This document shows positions 1-8,803 of a stretch of DNA of 64,000 nt, piece after piece. Origin of the DNA: Natrarchaeobaculum sulfurireducens (GTDB lineage Archaea > Halobacteriota > Halobacteria > Halobacteriales > Natrialbaceae); assembly GCF_003430825.1 (NCBI RefSeq), contig NZ_CP024047.1, positions 62,001 through 126,000 of the forward strand, read 5' to 3'. The notes under the pieces are model-generated. The model saw nothing but the letters and a program-made list of their open reading frames with translations. It did not search any database and was not told where the DNA came from. Position numbers and translations under genes: made by a program. Every line of letters begins with the position of its first letter. The first letter of the stretch is position 1.

Positions 1-114
1 GACGATCTCTCCTTTTTCGACCGTAAAGGAGATGCCGTCGACGGCGCGAACGGTACCCGCTTCAGTGAAAAACTGTGTCTTCAAGTTCTCGACGCGGAGG
101 AGTGGTTCGGACAT
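1..114 (-). CDS. Peptide/nickel-type ABC transporter ATP-binding protein (DppD/OppD-like), N-terminal fragment
   Basis: Only the first 38 codons are in the window; the gene continues past position 1. The protein begins [20 protein letters not shown], then reads on into a segment resembling the A-loop strand of DppD/OppD ATPases before the window ends. The Walker motifs are not visible. In this family the ATPase energises import of peptides or related substrates at the inner face of the membrane. It starts 2 bases after the stop of the upstream permease, so it is almost certainly the last or next-to-last gene of the importer operon. The operon order (binding protein, permease, permease, ATPase) supports the assignment more than the short fragment does. 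Confidence 0.8.
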   Translation of the reverse strand, partial: MSEPLLRVENLKTQFFTEAGTVRAVDGISFTVEKGEIV

Positions 115-116
115 CG

Positions 117-1112
117 TTATTCGTTGAGTCGTGGATCGAGGGCGTCTTGCAGGCCGTCACCGAAGAGGTTGAAGCCCATGATGGTGATCAAGATGGCGAT
201 TCCGGGCCAGATCGAGAGCCAGACGTTCGCATGCATGTAGCCGTGAGAGACGTTGAGCATCTGGCCCCAGTCCGGCGTTGGTGGCTGGGCGCCGTACCCA
301 AGGAACGAAAGCCCCGCGACGATGAGAATCGTCACGCCGATCTGCAAGGTAGCGTAGACGAGTACAGGGGCGAAACTGTTCGGGATCACGTGTCTGAGGA
401 TGATCTCCCTGTTTTTCACACCGGACGCTCTCGCGGCTTCGATGTAGTCCATCTCGCGGATCGAGAGGACTTCACTCCGGATGATCCGTGCGAACACCGG
501 GATGAACGTGATCCCGACGCCGACGACTGCGTACATGATATCCGGGTTTCCGCCGGTTATGAACACCGTAAAGATGATGATGAGGATCAGCGGCGGAATC
601 GCATAGACCGTCTCGACGATGCGCATGAGGACGTCGTCGACCTTACCGCCGTAGAAGCCGGCGACGGCACCCACGAGGGTTCCGCCGACGAAACCGATGA
701 GCGTCGAGACGATGCCGACACTCACCGAGACCTGCGCTCCGTAGACGATTCGGGTGAAGTAATCCCGACCGTCAGGGTCCGTTCCGAGCGGATGTGCCAT
801 CGAGCCGTCGGCGTGGAACGCTGGTGGCAGGTGTCCCTCACCCTCACCCGGGCCTGGAATTCGCTCGGGGTGTTCGAAGATCGGCAGCGCCTCGGCGAAC
901 GTGAAATCCGACATCGCGCCGAGCGTGAGCCGGGAGAGGTTGCTGTCGATCATCGTGTACGCGGAGATCGCGAGCACGATCGCCACGATGTACAGTCCCC
1001 ACCGGGCGGTGGTGTCTTCTTTGACTTTCCTGACCGTGTGACGCCAGCCGCGTTTGACCTCGATATCGTCGCCCGATCCACCGTCGTCCATCTGAGATTC
1101 GCCAATTGCCAT
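117..1112 (-). CDS. dppC: ABC transporter permease, DppC/OppC family
   Basis: This 331-residue protein has a cytosolic N-terminus of about 35 residues, a first membrane helix, a large external loop (roughly residues 65-120, containing [17 protein letters not shown] typical of DppC) and five more helices. The cytoplasmic EAA loop is visible as [20 protein letters not shown], the site that couples to the ATPase. It would form the heterodimeric channel with the preceding DppB-type protein. The start is the ATG 2 bases after dppB; the stop lies 2 bases before the ATPase start, so translation is tightly coupled. Substrate (di- or oligopeptide, or another small solute) cannot be read from the sequence. 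Confidence 0.9.
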   Translation of the reverse strand: MAIGESQMDDGGSGDDIEVKRGWRHTVRKVKEDTTARWGLYIVAIVLAISAYTMIDSNLSRLTLGAMSDFTFAEALPIFEHPERIPGPGEGEGHLPPAFHADGSMAHPLGTDPDGRDYFTRIVYGAQVSVSVGIVSTLIGFVGGTLVGAVAGFYGGKVDDVLMRIVETVYAIPPLILIIIFTVFITGGNPDIMYAVVGVGITFIPVFARIIRSEVLSIREMDYIEAARASGVKNREIILRHVIPNSFAPVLVYATLQIGVTILIVAGLSFLGYGAQPPTPDWGQMLNVSHGYMHANVWLSIWPGIAILITIMGFNLFGDGLQDALDPRLNE

Positions 1113-1114
1113 GA

Positions 1115-2116
1115 TTACTCACCCTCTCCGTACGTGACGCGGGGGTCGATGTACGCGTACGCGATATCGGTGATGATCACACCGATGACGAACATCGTCG
1201 CGATCACGATCGTAATCCCCATGATGAGCTGATAGTCGAGTTGTTGGATCGCTTCGATGAACAGCCGCCCCATCCCGTTGATGTTGAAGACCGTCTCGAT
1301 GAGGACAGCACCACCGAGGGCGGTCGACAGGTTGAGGCCCACGATCGTAATGATTGGAAGTTGTGCGACCTGGAAGGCGTGTTTGCGGAGGATCGTCCGC
1401 TCGGGAACCCCGTACGCGCGAGCCAGTTTGACGTACTCTCCCTGCAGTGACTCGATCATCTGCGTTCGCTCGACGCGCATCAACGTCGCCATCTGTAAGG
1501 TCCCAAGGGCGACCATCGGTAACAGGAGGTGCCTGATCGTTTGATAGATCAGTTCCGGCCACGTCTCTATCCAGTCGTAACCGTCCGGTCCACGCCACGG
1601 ATAGACCAGCCCGGTCGACGGGAGCCACCCGAGCTGGACGGCGAAAACGAGGATCAGCATGATGCCAATCCAGAACGACGGGGTGCTGACGCCGATGAGC
1701 GCGACGATCCGCGAGATGTGGTCGGTCGGCTCGTTCCGCCGTGTCGCCGCGAGGATTCCGAGTGGAATCGCCGTCACGAGCGCGAACGCGTACGCTGAGA
1801 GCACGAGCAAGAGCGTCGGGCCGACACGATTGAGCATCAACTCGGTGACCGGCCGATTCCGATGGATACTGTGGCCGAAGTCCCCCTGTACCAACCCGGC
1901 CATGTATGTCACGTACCGTTCGTGAAGGGGCCGATCGAGCCCATACCGCTGTTCGATCGTCTCGATCAACTCCTCGTCGACCTCCTGTCCCGCGAGCATC
2001 AATCGAACGGGATCGCCAGGGGCCAAATTTGCGAGGAGAAACGTAATGATCGTGATTCCGATCAGTACTGGAATCGACTGCAGAAATCGGTACAACGTGT
2101 ATCGGAGGAGTCCCAT
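1115..2116 (-). CDS. dppB: ABC transporter permease, DppB/OppB family
   Basis: This is a 333-residue integral membrane protein of usual family length. The N-terminal helix is followed by the family hallmark LANLAPGDPVRLMLAGQ and an external domain containing RYGLDRPLHERYVTYM. The EAA coupling loop reads GEYVKLARAYGVPERTILRK. It pairs with the DppC-like permease directly downstream. It is separated from the substrate-binding protein gene by 88 bases that include an A-rich stretch on the coding strand just before the start, so it may be read from the upstream promoter or from a weak internal one. Membrane topology and neighbours make the assignment secure; the transported substrate is unknown. 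Confidence 0.9.
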   Translation of the reverse strand: MGLLRYTLYRFLQSIPVLIGITIITFLLANLAPGDPVRLMLAGQEVDEELIETIEQRYGLDRPLHERYVTYMAGLVQGDFGHSIHRNRPVTELMLNRVGPTLLLVLSAYAFALVTAIPLGILAATRRNEPTDHISRIVALIGVSTPSFWIGIMLILVFAVQLGWLPSTGLVYPWRGPDGYDWIETWPELIYQTIRHLLLPMVALGTLQMATLMRVERTQMIESLQGEYVKLARAYGVPERTILRKHAFQVAQLPIITIVGLNLSTALGGAVLIETVFNINGMGRLFIEAIQQLDYQLIMGITIVIATMFVIGVIITDIAYAYIDPRVTYGEGE

Positions 2117-2204
2117 ATGTATATCTTATCTCTTTTTTCGCAAACGAACACCTATCTGTTTTCATCCGGTCGATCGGTTCGCGATCGACCAGTAGGCTGT
2201 TCAG

Positions 2205-3878
2205 TTATTCGTCGTCGACCCAGACGTTCGCCCCGTCGTGAACGAGGTTCGGGTTGTACTGCATCTGTGGGTGGACGTGAACGTCTTTGATGTGTTCTCC
2301 CGTCGCCATCGAGTTGTGTTCCGTAAACACCGGCAGGGCGGGGAGTTCCTCGAGAATCTCTTCGATCACGTCGGTGTAGAGCGCCTCGCGTTCGTCGTGA
2401 TCGGCAGATTCCCGCGCTTCGAGGATGTTATCGTGGAAGTCGTCACTCCCCTCGTAGAAGTGGCCCTGGTTGACCGACTCCTGGCTCTCGTGGAAGTTGG
2501 GGTAGAGATACTGGTCGGGGTCTGGACCACCGGTCCACCCGACGATGTAGGCCTCGTAGTCGTCCGGATCACCGTCGCTGTAGATCGTCTGATCGAGCAT
2601 CGCCCCGAAGTCCATCGTCTGAACCTGCATGTCGTAGCCGATCTCGTCGAGGCGGGTCGCGACGCGTTCGGCCAGCGTCGCCCGCTCGTCGTCCGGTGCT
2701 AGGAACGTCGGATTCCAGTCGTCGGGTGCGTGTTCGTCGAGCAGCTCCTGGGCGAGGTCTGGATCGTAATCGGGGTAGAGCTCCTCCCACTCGTCGAGCG
2801 GGAAGTCCCACAGCTCGTTCGTGATGCGGGAGGTCGGCGTGACCAGCGGCATCGCGGCGTTGTTCAGGTACGTCTCGACGTAGTCGGTCGCCGAGAAGGC
2901 GTGTGCGATCGCACGGCGGACGTTCGGGTCGGCCGTTCCTGCTCCCTCGTTGCAGTTGAAGTAGATGTACGCGACTGACGGACTCTCGGCGATGTGGACG
3001 CGGATGTCCTCTTCGTCCTCGAGCGTCTCCCAGTCGTCGTTCGGGACGTCACCGATTGCGTCCGTATCGCCAGCCAGAATCTCGCTGACGCGGCTTGCAT
3101 CGTCGACGTTGTCCTCGAAACGGATGTGCTGTACGTACGGCTGTGGCTCGTCCCAGTAGTCGTCGAATCGCTCGAGTTCGACGTACTCGCCGTACTCGAA
3201 GTCAACGAACTCGAACGGACCGGAGCCGATCGGGTCTTCGTTAAACGCCTCAGGGTCGTCGGTCCGGACGTCTTCCGGAACGATGCTGACGCCCTGGTTG
3301 AACATCTCCCACGGACCGTACGGGTGCTCGAGGTCGACTTGCAACTGGTAGTCGTCGATGACCTCGATCTCGTCGATCATGTCGTACGTCGAGATGTTCG
3401 GCGTCTCTTCTTCGACGGGAGCGGTGAACGAATGGGCAACGTCCGAGGCGGTGAGTTCGTCGCCGTTGTGGAACTCGATCCCCTCGTGAATCTCGTAGAG
3501 ATACCGGGTGTCGTCCCGTTCGACCTCCGGGAAGTCGACGGCGACTTTCGGCTGGAGTTCGTACTCGTAGTCGAATTCATAGAGGCTGTCGAAGATGAGG
3601 TTCGCCACCTGGACACTGTAGGCGTCGTTCGAGACGACCGTATCGAAGTCCTCGTCACGCTCGAGTTCCTGGGTATATACCAGCGTGCTCTCGCGCGCTG
3701 CGTCTTCGTCGTCGGGTTCTTCTCTGTCGTAATCGTACTCCTCTGGGTCGAGAATTTCACCGCTAGCGTCCTCCCCGTTGCCGTTCCCACCGATACACCC
3801 TGCAACTGCTACCGCGGAGACCGAGGCTCCCGTGGCGAGTAGCCACCGTCGAGATACCTCGTTGTCATCAAATCGCAT
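2205..3878 (-). CDS. dppA: Extracellular solute-binding protein, family 5 (peptide-type), Tat lipoprotein
   Basis: The protein is 557 residues when started at the ATG at 3878, which places a twin-arginine signal (SRRWLLATG) near the N-terminus, followed by a hydrophobic run and a lipobox (AVAGC). This predicts Tat export and lipid anchoring outside the cell, common for haloarchaeal binding proteins. The mature part is very acidic and matches SBP family 5 throughout (for example the segment DAIGDVPNDDWETLE and a C-terminal LPALPVFTEHN). A longer in-frame start 21 codons upstream would hide the signal behind a charged extension and fall upstream of the likely transcription start, so it is rejected. 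It delivers the substrate to the permeases encoded downstream. Confidence 0.88.
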   Translation of the reverse strand: MRFDDNEVSRRWLLATGASVSAVAVAGCIGGNGNGEDASGEILDPEEYDYDREEPDDEDAARESTLVYTQELERDEDFDTVVSNDAYSVQVANLIFDSLYEFDYEYELQPKVAVDFPEVERDDTRYLYEIHEGIEFHNGDELTASDVAHSFTAPVEEETPNISTYDMIDEIEVIDDYQLQVDLEHPYGPWEMFNQGVSIVPEDVRTDDPEAFNEDPIGSGPFEFVDFEYGEYVELERFDDYWDEPQPYVQHIRFEDNVDDASRVSEILAGDTDAIGDVPNDDWETLEDEEDIRVHIAESPSVAYIYFNCNEGAGTADPNVRRAIAHAFSATDYVETYLNNAAMPLVTPTSRITNELWDFPLDEWEELYPDYDPDLAQELLDEHAPDDWNPTFLAPDDERATLAERVATRLDEIGYDMQVQTMDFGAMLDQTIYSDGDPDDYEAYIVGWTGGPDPDQYLYPNFHESQESVNQGHFYEGSDDFHDNILEARESADHDEREALYTDVIEEILEELPALPVFTEHNSMATGEHIKDVHVHPQMQYNPNLVHDGANVWVDDE

Positions 3879-3904
3879 GATATCTATGCTCCCGAGGGGC
3901 CAAC

Positions 3905-3915
3905 CCTTATTTGTT
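3905..3915 (-). promoter_or_regulatory. Putative TATA box for the binding-protein operon
   Basis: On the minus strand the sequence reads CAAATAAGGG about 28-37 bases before the ATG at 3878, the spacing expected for a leaderless haloarchaeal transcript. The 200 bases further upstream are relatively A/T-rich and may hold regulatory sites, but no clear operator is visible. Confidence 0.45.
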
Positions 3916-4132
3916 TTGGTCTTCTTCTCAGGTATCGACAAAAGTCGGAGCTATTTCGGTGAAAATAACAATCCGAACGTAATATGTATTCACCACTGTC
4001 AAAATCTGTGCACTGCTTTGTACGTTTTTCAAACGGGTTTCAACGAAAAGGCGGTTTGGTTCGAGGCTGCATACTCGTCATCGACCGGTCGTATCGGTGG
4101 CCTTTTTCTTCCGGGAGCGCACACGTGCCTGC

Positions 4133-4552
4133 ATGAACTATCGAGCCGTCGAAACCACGAGCGAGTACGTCGCTCGTCTCGAGACCGGGGCCGAGTGGCG
4201 TACCGAGATCGAGACGCTCGCCGACGACGTCGACGCCGACGCCGCCTGGTTCACTGCGCTTGGGGCGGTCCAGGACGCTGAACTGTGGTTTTACGACCAG
4301 GACGAGCGTGAGTACTTCCCCATCGAGTTCGACGAACCGCTCGAGGTCGCAAGCTGTGTCGGTAACGTTTCCCTACTCGATGGTAATCGATTCGCACACA
4401 CGCACGCGGTGCTCTCCGATCCCGACGGTACCACCTACGCCGGCCACCTGAACGAGGCGACCGTCTGGGCGGGCGAAGTGCACATGCGCGTCTTCGAGGA
4501 GCCACTCGAGCGCGCCTACGACGAGACGACCGAACTCGACCTCTGGCTCTGA
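4133..4552 (+). CDS. PPC/DUF296 domain protein (AT-hook-associated domain family)
   Basis: This 139-residue protein is one PPC (DUF296) domain: beta-rich, with a metal-binding-like His pattern AHTHAVLSDPDG and the family motif YAGHLNEATVWAGEVHMRV. Archaeal members are stand-alone trimers, often adjacent to unrelated genes, and are thought to bind DNA or a small ligand; no precise role is established. The chosen ATG follows the T-rich box CTTTTTCTT by about 25 bases, fitting a leaderless start. An upstream in-frame ATG at 4097 would place a basic, non-haloarchaeal extension in front and is not favoured. The stop lies 1 base before the polymerase start, suggesting co-transcription. Confidence 0.82.
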   Translation: MNYRAVETTSEYVARLETGAEWRTEIETLADDVDADAAWFTALGAVQDAELWFYDQDEREYFPIEFDEPLEVASCVGNVSLLDGNRFAHTHAVLSDPDGTTYAGHLNEATVWAGEVHMRVFEEPLERAYDETTELDLWL

Positions 4553-4553
4553 A

Positions 4554-7500
4554 ATGCGCGAGGCAGACGAACGGTACTTCGAGCGGCTCGAATCGCAACT
4601 CGAGGAGGCGTTCGACGTCGCCGAGGAAGCGAAAGCACGCGGTGGTGATCCCGAACCCGAAGTCGAGATCCCGGTCGCAAAGGACATGGCCGACCGGGTC
4701 GAGAACATTCTGGGCATCGAGGGCGTCGCCGAACGGGTCCGGGAACTCGAAGGCGAGATGTCTCGTGAGGAAGCCGCCCTCGTTCTCGCTGAAGACTTCG
4801 CGGAGGGCCGGGTTGGCGACTACGAGACGAAAGCCGGGAAAGTCGAGGGAGCCGTTCGGACGGCGGTCGCGTTACTCACGGAAGGGGTCGTCGCCGCGCC
4901 GATCGAAGGGATCGACAAGGTCGAGATTCTCACTAACGACGACGGCTCCGAGTTCGTCAACGTCTACTATGCCGGGCCGATCCGTTCTGCGGGTGGGACC
5001 GCCCAGGCGCTATCGGTCCTCGTCGCTGATTATACCCGCGCGCTCGTGGGCATGGCGCAGTACGAGGCTCGAACGGAGGAGATCGAACGCTACGCCGAAG
5101 AAGTCGCCCTCTACGACAAGGAAACCGGCTTACAGTACACGCCGAAGGATACGGAAACCAAATTCATCGCCAAACACCTCCCGATCATGCTGGATGGGGA
5201 GGCGACCGGCGACGAGGAAGTCTCGGGCTTTCGGGACTTAGAGCGCGTCGACACCAACAGCGCCCGCGGTGGGATGTGTCTCGTCATGGCCGAAGGGATC
5301 GCACTCAAGGCTCCGAAGATCCAGCGCTATACCTCACAACTCGATGAGATCGACTGGCCCTGGCTTCAGGACCTGATCGACGGCACCTACGACGACGACG
5401 CCGGAGCCGAGGCGGAAGCCGACGGAACTGATGATGCCGACGAGGACGATGAGGGCGATGCCGACGGGGATGATGCCAACGAGGGCGATACGGAGGCGGG
5501 CGACGGTAGCGATGACAGTACCGACGGACCACCACGTGTCGAGGCGTCGACGAAGTTCCTCCGAGACCTGATCGCCGGTCGGCCGGTTTTCGGTCACCCG
5601 TGTGCTGAAGGCGGATTCCGACTCCGCTACGGCCGTGCACGAAATCACGGGTTCGCGACCGCTGGCGTCCACCCCGCCGCGATGCACCTCGTCGACGACT
5701 TTCTCGCTACTGGAACCCAGATCAAGACCGAACGGCCCGGGAAGGCCGCCGGGGTCGTCCCCGTCGACTCCATCGAGGGACCGACCGTCAAACTCGCTAA
5801 CGGCGACGTCCGACAGGTCGACGACCCCAAAGCGGCCCTCGAGATCCGAAACGGCGTCGAGAAGATCCTCGACCTCGGTGAGTACCTCGTCAACTACGGC
5901 GAGTTCGTCGAAAACAACCACTCGCTCGCGCCCGCATCCTATACCCCCGAGTGGTGGATTCAGGATCTCGAGGCCGCCGGTGCGGACGTCCAGGCGCTGC
6001 AGGACGATCCTCGGATCGACCTCGAGCATCCCCGCGCCGACCGAGCCCTCGAGTGGGCCACGGCCTACGACGCGCCGCTTCACCCCGCCTACACCTACCT
6101 CTGGCACGACCTCTCAGTCGAAGCGTTCTGTGCTCTCGCCGACGCCGTCACCGATGGCCGTGTCGAGACGACGGACGACGGGGACGTCCTCGTTCTCCCC
6201 TACGACGAGGCCACCTGCGACGCACTCGAGACGATCGTGATCGAACACCGCCAGCGCGAGTCCGCAGCCCGGATCGAGCTCGACGACTGGAAGCCGTTCG
6301 TCCGCTCGCTGGGGTGTGCGATCCGGCAGACGGCGACCGACGGGGCCGCCCTCGAGTCAGCCGACCGGGAGACCACGACGGTCGAACTCGAGCGCACCTG
6401 GACCGACGACGACCTCTCCGAGCGTGCCCGCATGTGGGGTGAAAAGACGGGGAACAACGCCGTCGAGGCGGTCAACGAGGTCGCCCCGTTCGAGATCCGC
6501 GAGCGTGCGCCGACCCGGATCGGCAACCGAATGGGCCGCCCGGAGAAGTCCGAACGTCGTGACCTGAGCCCGCCGGTTCACACGCTCTTTCCCATCGGCG
6601 AGGCCGGCGGCGCACAGCGAAACGTCGCCGACGCGGCCAAACACGCCGAGACGATGCGCGATACGCCGGGTGTCGTCGAACTCCAGATCGGCCGCCAGCG
6701 CTGTGAGCACTGCGAGACGGAGACGTTCAAGAACCGTTGTCCCGACTGCGGCGAGCGGACGACGCCCGACTACCGCTGTCCCGACTGCGACCAGCAGGTC
6801 GAACCCGACGAGGCCGGTCGCGTCGAGTGTGGCCGCTGTGAGGTCGACGCGACCTGCGTCGAGTTCCGCGAAGTCGACATCAACGACGAGTTCCGAAGCG
6901 CCCTCGAGTCGGTCGGCGAACGTGAGAACGCCTTCGAAATTCTGAAAGGTGTTAAGGGGCTGACTTCAACGACCAAGATCCCTGAACCGATCGAGAAGGG
7001 CGTCTTACGTGCGAAACACGACGTTTCGGCGTTCAAAGACGGCACCGTCCGCTACGACATGACCGACCTCCCCGTCACGGCGGTCCGAGCGAGCGAACTC
7101 GACGTCGACGTCGGCCAGCTTCAGGCGCTGGGCTACGAGACGGACGTCCACGGCGATCCACTTAGACACGAAGACCAGCTCGTCGAACTCAACGTCCAGG
7201 ACATCGTCCTCTCGGATGGCGCAGCCGAGCACATGATGCAGACGGCCGACTTCATCGACGACCTCCTCGAGCAGTACTACGGCCTCGAGCCGTTCTACGA
7301 ACTCGAGGATCGCCAGGACCTCGTGGGTGAGCTGGTCTTCGGGATGGCTCCACACACGAGTGCAGCAACTGTCGGAAGGGTGATCGGATTTACGAGTGCG
7401 GCGGTCGGATACGCTCATCCGTACTTTCATGCCGCGAAACGAAGAAATTGCGACGGTGACGAAGACTGCGTAATGCTCCTTATGGATGGACTTCTCAATT

Positions 7501-8195
7501 TCAGTCGGAGTTTTCTCCCCGACAAACGGGGTGGTCGAATGGATGCGCCGCTTGTCATGTCCTCCCGGATCGACCCCTCCGAGATCGACGACGAGGCTCA
7601 CAACATGGATATCGTCTCGGAGTACCCACGCGAGTTCTACCTCGCGACCTTAGAGCAGGCAGACCCCGGTGAGGTCGACGTGAAAATCGCCGAGGAGACC
7701 CTGGGGACCGACCTCGAGTACACCGGCTTTGCTCACACCCACGACACGACCGACATCGCGATGGGGCCGGACCTGTCGGCGTACAAGACGCTGGGGTCGA
7801 TGATGGACAAGATGGACGCCCAACTAGAACTCTCGCGGAAACTCGAGTCGGTCGACGAGACCGACGTCGCAGAGCGAGTCATCGAGTATCACTTTTTGCC
7901 GGACCTGATCGGCAACTTGCGGGCCTTTTCACGACAGGAGACTCGGTGTCTCGACTGCGGCGAAAAGTTCCGGCGGATGCCCCTGACCGGCGACTGCCGG
8001 GAGTGTGGTGGTCGGGTCAACCTCACTGTTCACAAGGGCTCGGTGAACAAGTACATGCAGACGGCGATCAACGTCGCCGAGGAGTACAACTGCCGCGACT
8101 ACACGAAACAGCGGTTAGAGGTGTTAGAGCGAGCGCTCGAGAGCATCTTCGAGAACGACAAAAACAAACAGTCCGGTATCGAGGACTTCATGTGA
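4554..8195 (+). CDS. polC: DNA polymerase D large subunit DP2 (replicative polymerase)
   Basis: The catalytic subunit of archaeal family-D polymerase has 1213 residues and works with the small exonuclease subunit DP1, which is not in this window. Visible landmarks: the N-terminal domain to about residue 270; a haloarchaeal acidic linker (about residues 281-327); a zinc cluster beginning at C717 (CEHC, CPDC and CPDC pairs); the catalytic motif NCDGDED at residues 965-971 with D967 and D969 the likely metal ligands; and a second zinc site from C1132. The C-terminus ends QSGIEDFM, a PIP-box-like PCNA-binding tail. The gene is uninterrupted, with no intein present, but codon use is atypical on both sides of N965/C966 (see findings). 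Confidence 0.97.
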   Translation: MREADERYFERLESQLEEAFDVAEEAKARGGDPEPEVEIPVAKDMADRVENILGIEGVAERVRELEGEMSREEAALVLAEDFAEGRVGDYETKAGKVEGAVRTAVALLTEGVVAAPIEGIDKVEILTNDDGSEFVNVYYAGPIRSAGGTAQALSVLVADYTRALVGMAQYEARTEEIERYAEEVALYDKETGLQYTPKDTETKFIAKHLPIMLDGEATGDEEVSGFRDLERVDTNSARGGMCLVMAEGIALKAPKIQRYTSQLDEIDWPWLQDLIDGTYDDDAGAEAEADGTDDADEDDEGDADGDDANEGDTEAGDGSDDSTDGPPRVEASTKFLRDLIAGRPVFGHPCAEGGFRLRYGRARNHGFATAGVHPAAMHLVDDFLATGTQIKTERPGKAAGVVPVDSIEGPTVKLANGDVRQVDDPKAALEIRNGVEKILDLGEYLVNYGEFVENNHSLAPASYTPEWWIQDLEAAGADVQALQDDPRIDLEHPRADRALEWATAYDAPLHPAYTYLWHDLSVEAFCALADAVTDGRVETTDDGDVLVLPYDEATCDALETIVIEHRQRESAARIELDDWKPFVRSLGCAIRQTATDGAALESADRETTTVELERTWTDDDLSERARMWGEKTGNNAVEAVNEVAPFEIRERAPTRIGNRMGRPEKSERRDLSPPVHTLFPIGEAGGAQRNVADAAKHAETMRDTPGVVELQIGRQRCEHCETETFKNRCPDCGERTTPDYRCPDCDQQVEPDEAGRVECGRCEVDATCVEFREVDINDEFRSALESVGERENAFEILKGVKGLTSTTKIPEPIEKGVLRAKHDVSAFKDGTVRYDMTDLPVTAVRASELDVDVGQLQALGYETDVHGDPLRHEDQLVELNVQDIVLSDGAAEHMMQTADFIDDLLEQYYGLEPFYELEDRQDLVGELVFGMAPHTSAATVGRVIGFTSAAVGYAHPYFHAAKRRNCDGDEDCVMLLMDGLLNFSRSFLPDKRGGRMDAPLVMSSRIDPSEIDDEAHNMDIVSEYPREFYLATLEQADPGEVDVKIAEETLGTDLEYTGFAHTHDTTDIAMGPDLSAYKTLGSMMDKMDAQLELSRKLESVDETDVAERVIEYHFLPDLIGNLRAFSRQETRCLDCGEKFRRMPLTGDCRECGGRVNLTVHKGSVNKYMQTAINVAEEYNCRDYTKQRLEVLERALESIFENDKNKQSGIEDFM

Positions 8196-8395
8196 TTTCG
8201 GGAGCTGGGGTTTCCCACACCCCCGTCGGCGCTGATTTGCTCGTCTCGGTCGCCTTCCCAGCTCGCTCGTCACCGTGCATCGAACGGCTTGGGGGTCCTG
8301 CCCGTCTCTTGTTGTCGTATCCGTTCTTTTCCTGACGTCGTCTGTCCGTTCACAGTAGCGAGGGGCCACGCTACCAGCGTCTCGGATGGGCCCGA

Positions 8396-8427
8396 CAAAA
8401 TTTGTATAGCATTATATAATTTATAAC
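8396..8427. promoter_or_regulatory. Isolated A/T-rich patch with perfect palindrome ATTATATAAT
   Basis: About 30 bases (AAATTTGTATAGC, ATTATATAATTTATAA) stand out in a GC-rich surrounding. ATTATATAAT at 8411-8420 is a perfect 10-base palindrome that could act as a TATA element in either direction. No convincing ORF begins within 40 bases on either strand. It may be an orphan promoter for a short RNA or a remnant promoter of the decayed gene at 8524. Confidence 0.3.
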
Positions 8428-8523
8428 CCGCCGAAGCCTGAACCTCGCCCATTCTGAAAACAGCACTGTCAGACTCGCTAATCCGTGTTTCCCCTTATTT
8501 CTCTTCGACTGGTGGACTCGAGC

Positions 8524-8797
8524 ATGGTCATCGAAGACGAACATCCACAGCTCGGGTTCGGGACCGAAGTGTACACTGAACACGGCACGCAGATCGATCA
8601 GATTCGGGGGTCGACAAAAACGGCTTCCACGTCACCCTTAGAGCCGGCCTCGAGGGGATGAACGTCGAGTACGTCCGCTCTGGCTACGAGTTCGGTGAGG
8701 CCCACCTGATATGGCAGTGTCTCGAGCGTGGCGAGATGGGCGACCTAACCAGGAACTGCTGGAGGCACGTCCGTCGTCTGGGGCCAAACGAGAGAAC
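8524..8797 (+). pseudogene. Decayed rubredoxin-like zinc-ribbon gene (haloarchaeal DUF7130-type)
   Basis: The first 28 codons read MVIEDEHPQLGFGTEVYTEH and onward, then the frame breaks at the G run at 8606-8610. Adding one G restores DKNGFHVTLRAGLEGMNVEY and GYEFGEAHLIWQC. A second one-base loss near 8750 is needed to recover a QELLEARPSSGAKRE tail. In the haloarchaeal family this resembles (DUF7130, from memory), that tail carries a CPxC zinc knuckle; here both cysteines are R and S, and the second Cys of the WxCxxC pair is R. Two frameshifts plus loss of zinc ligands argue for real decay rather than sequencing error. A TATA-like CTTATTT about 30 bases upstream of the ATG is still present. 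A MITE-like repeat abuts its 3-prime end. Confidence 0.65.
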
Positions 8798-8803
8798 CGC
8801 TAC

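Noticed and set aside
75-1232. 385-codon plus-strand ORF opposite dppC/dppB
   Set aside because: Composition is Arg/Asp/His-rich mirror coding of the permease genes; the opposite strand shows full membrane-permease motifs.
4554-8195. Intein inside the PolD gene
   Set aside because: The protein is continuous through the NCDGDED site with no intein splicing motifs or homing endonuclease; only the flanking codon anomaly remains.
8455-8520. Fourth copy of the stop-codon-overlapping repeat
   Set aside because: A few short words resemble the element (CACTGTCAGACTCGC, TTCCCCTT) but no terminal inverted repeat or stop-codon overlap is present.
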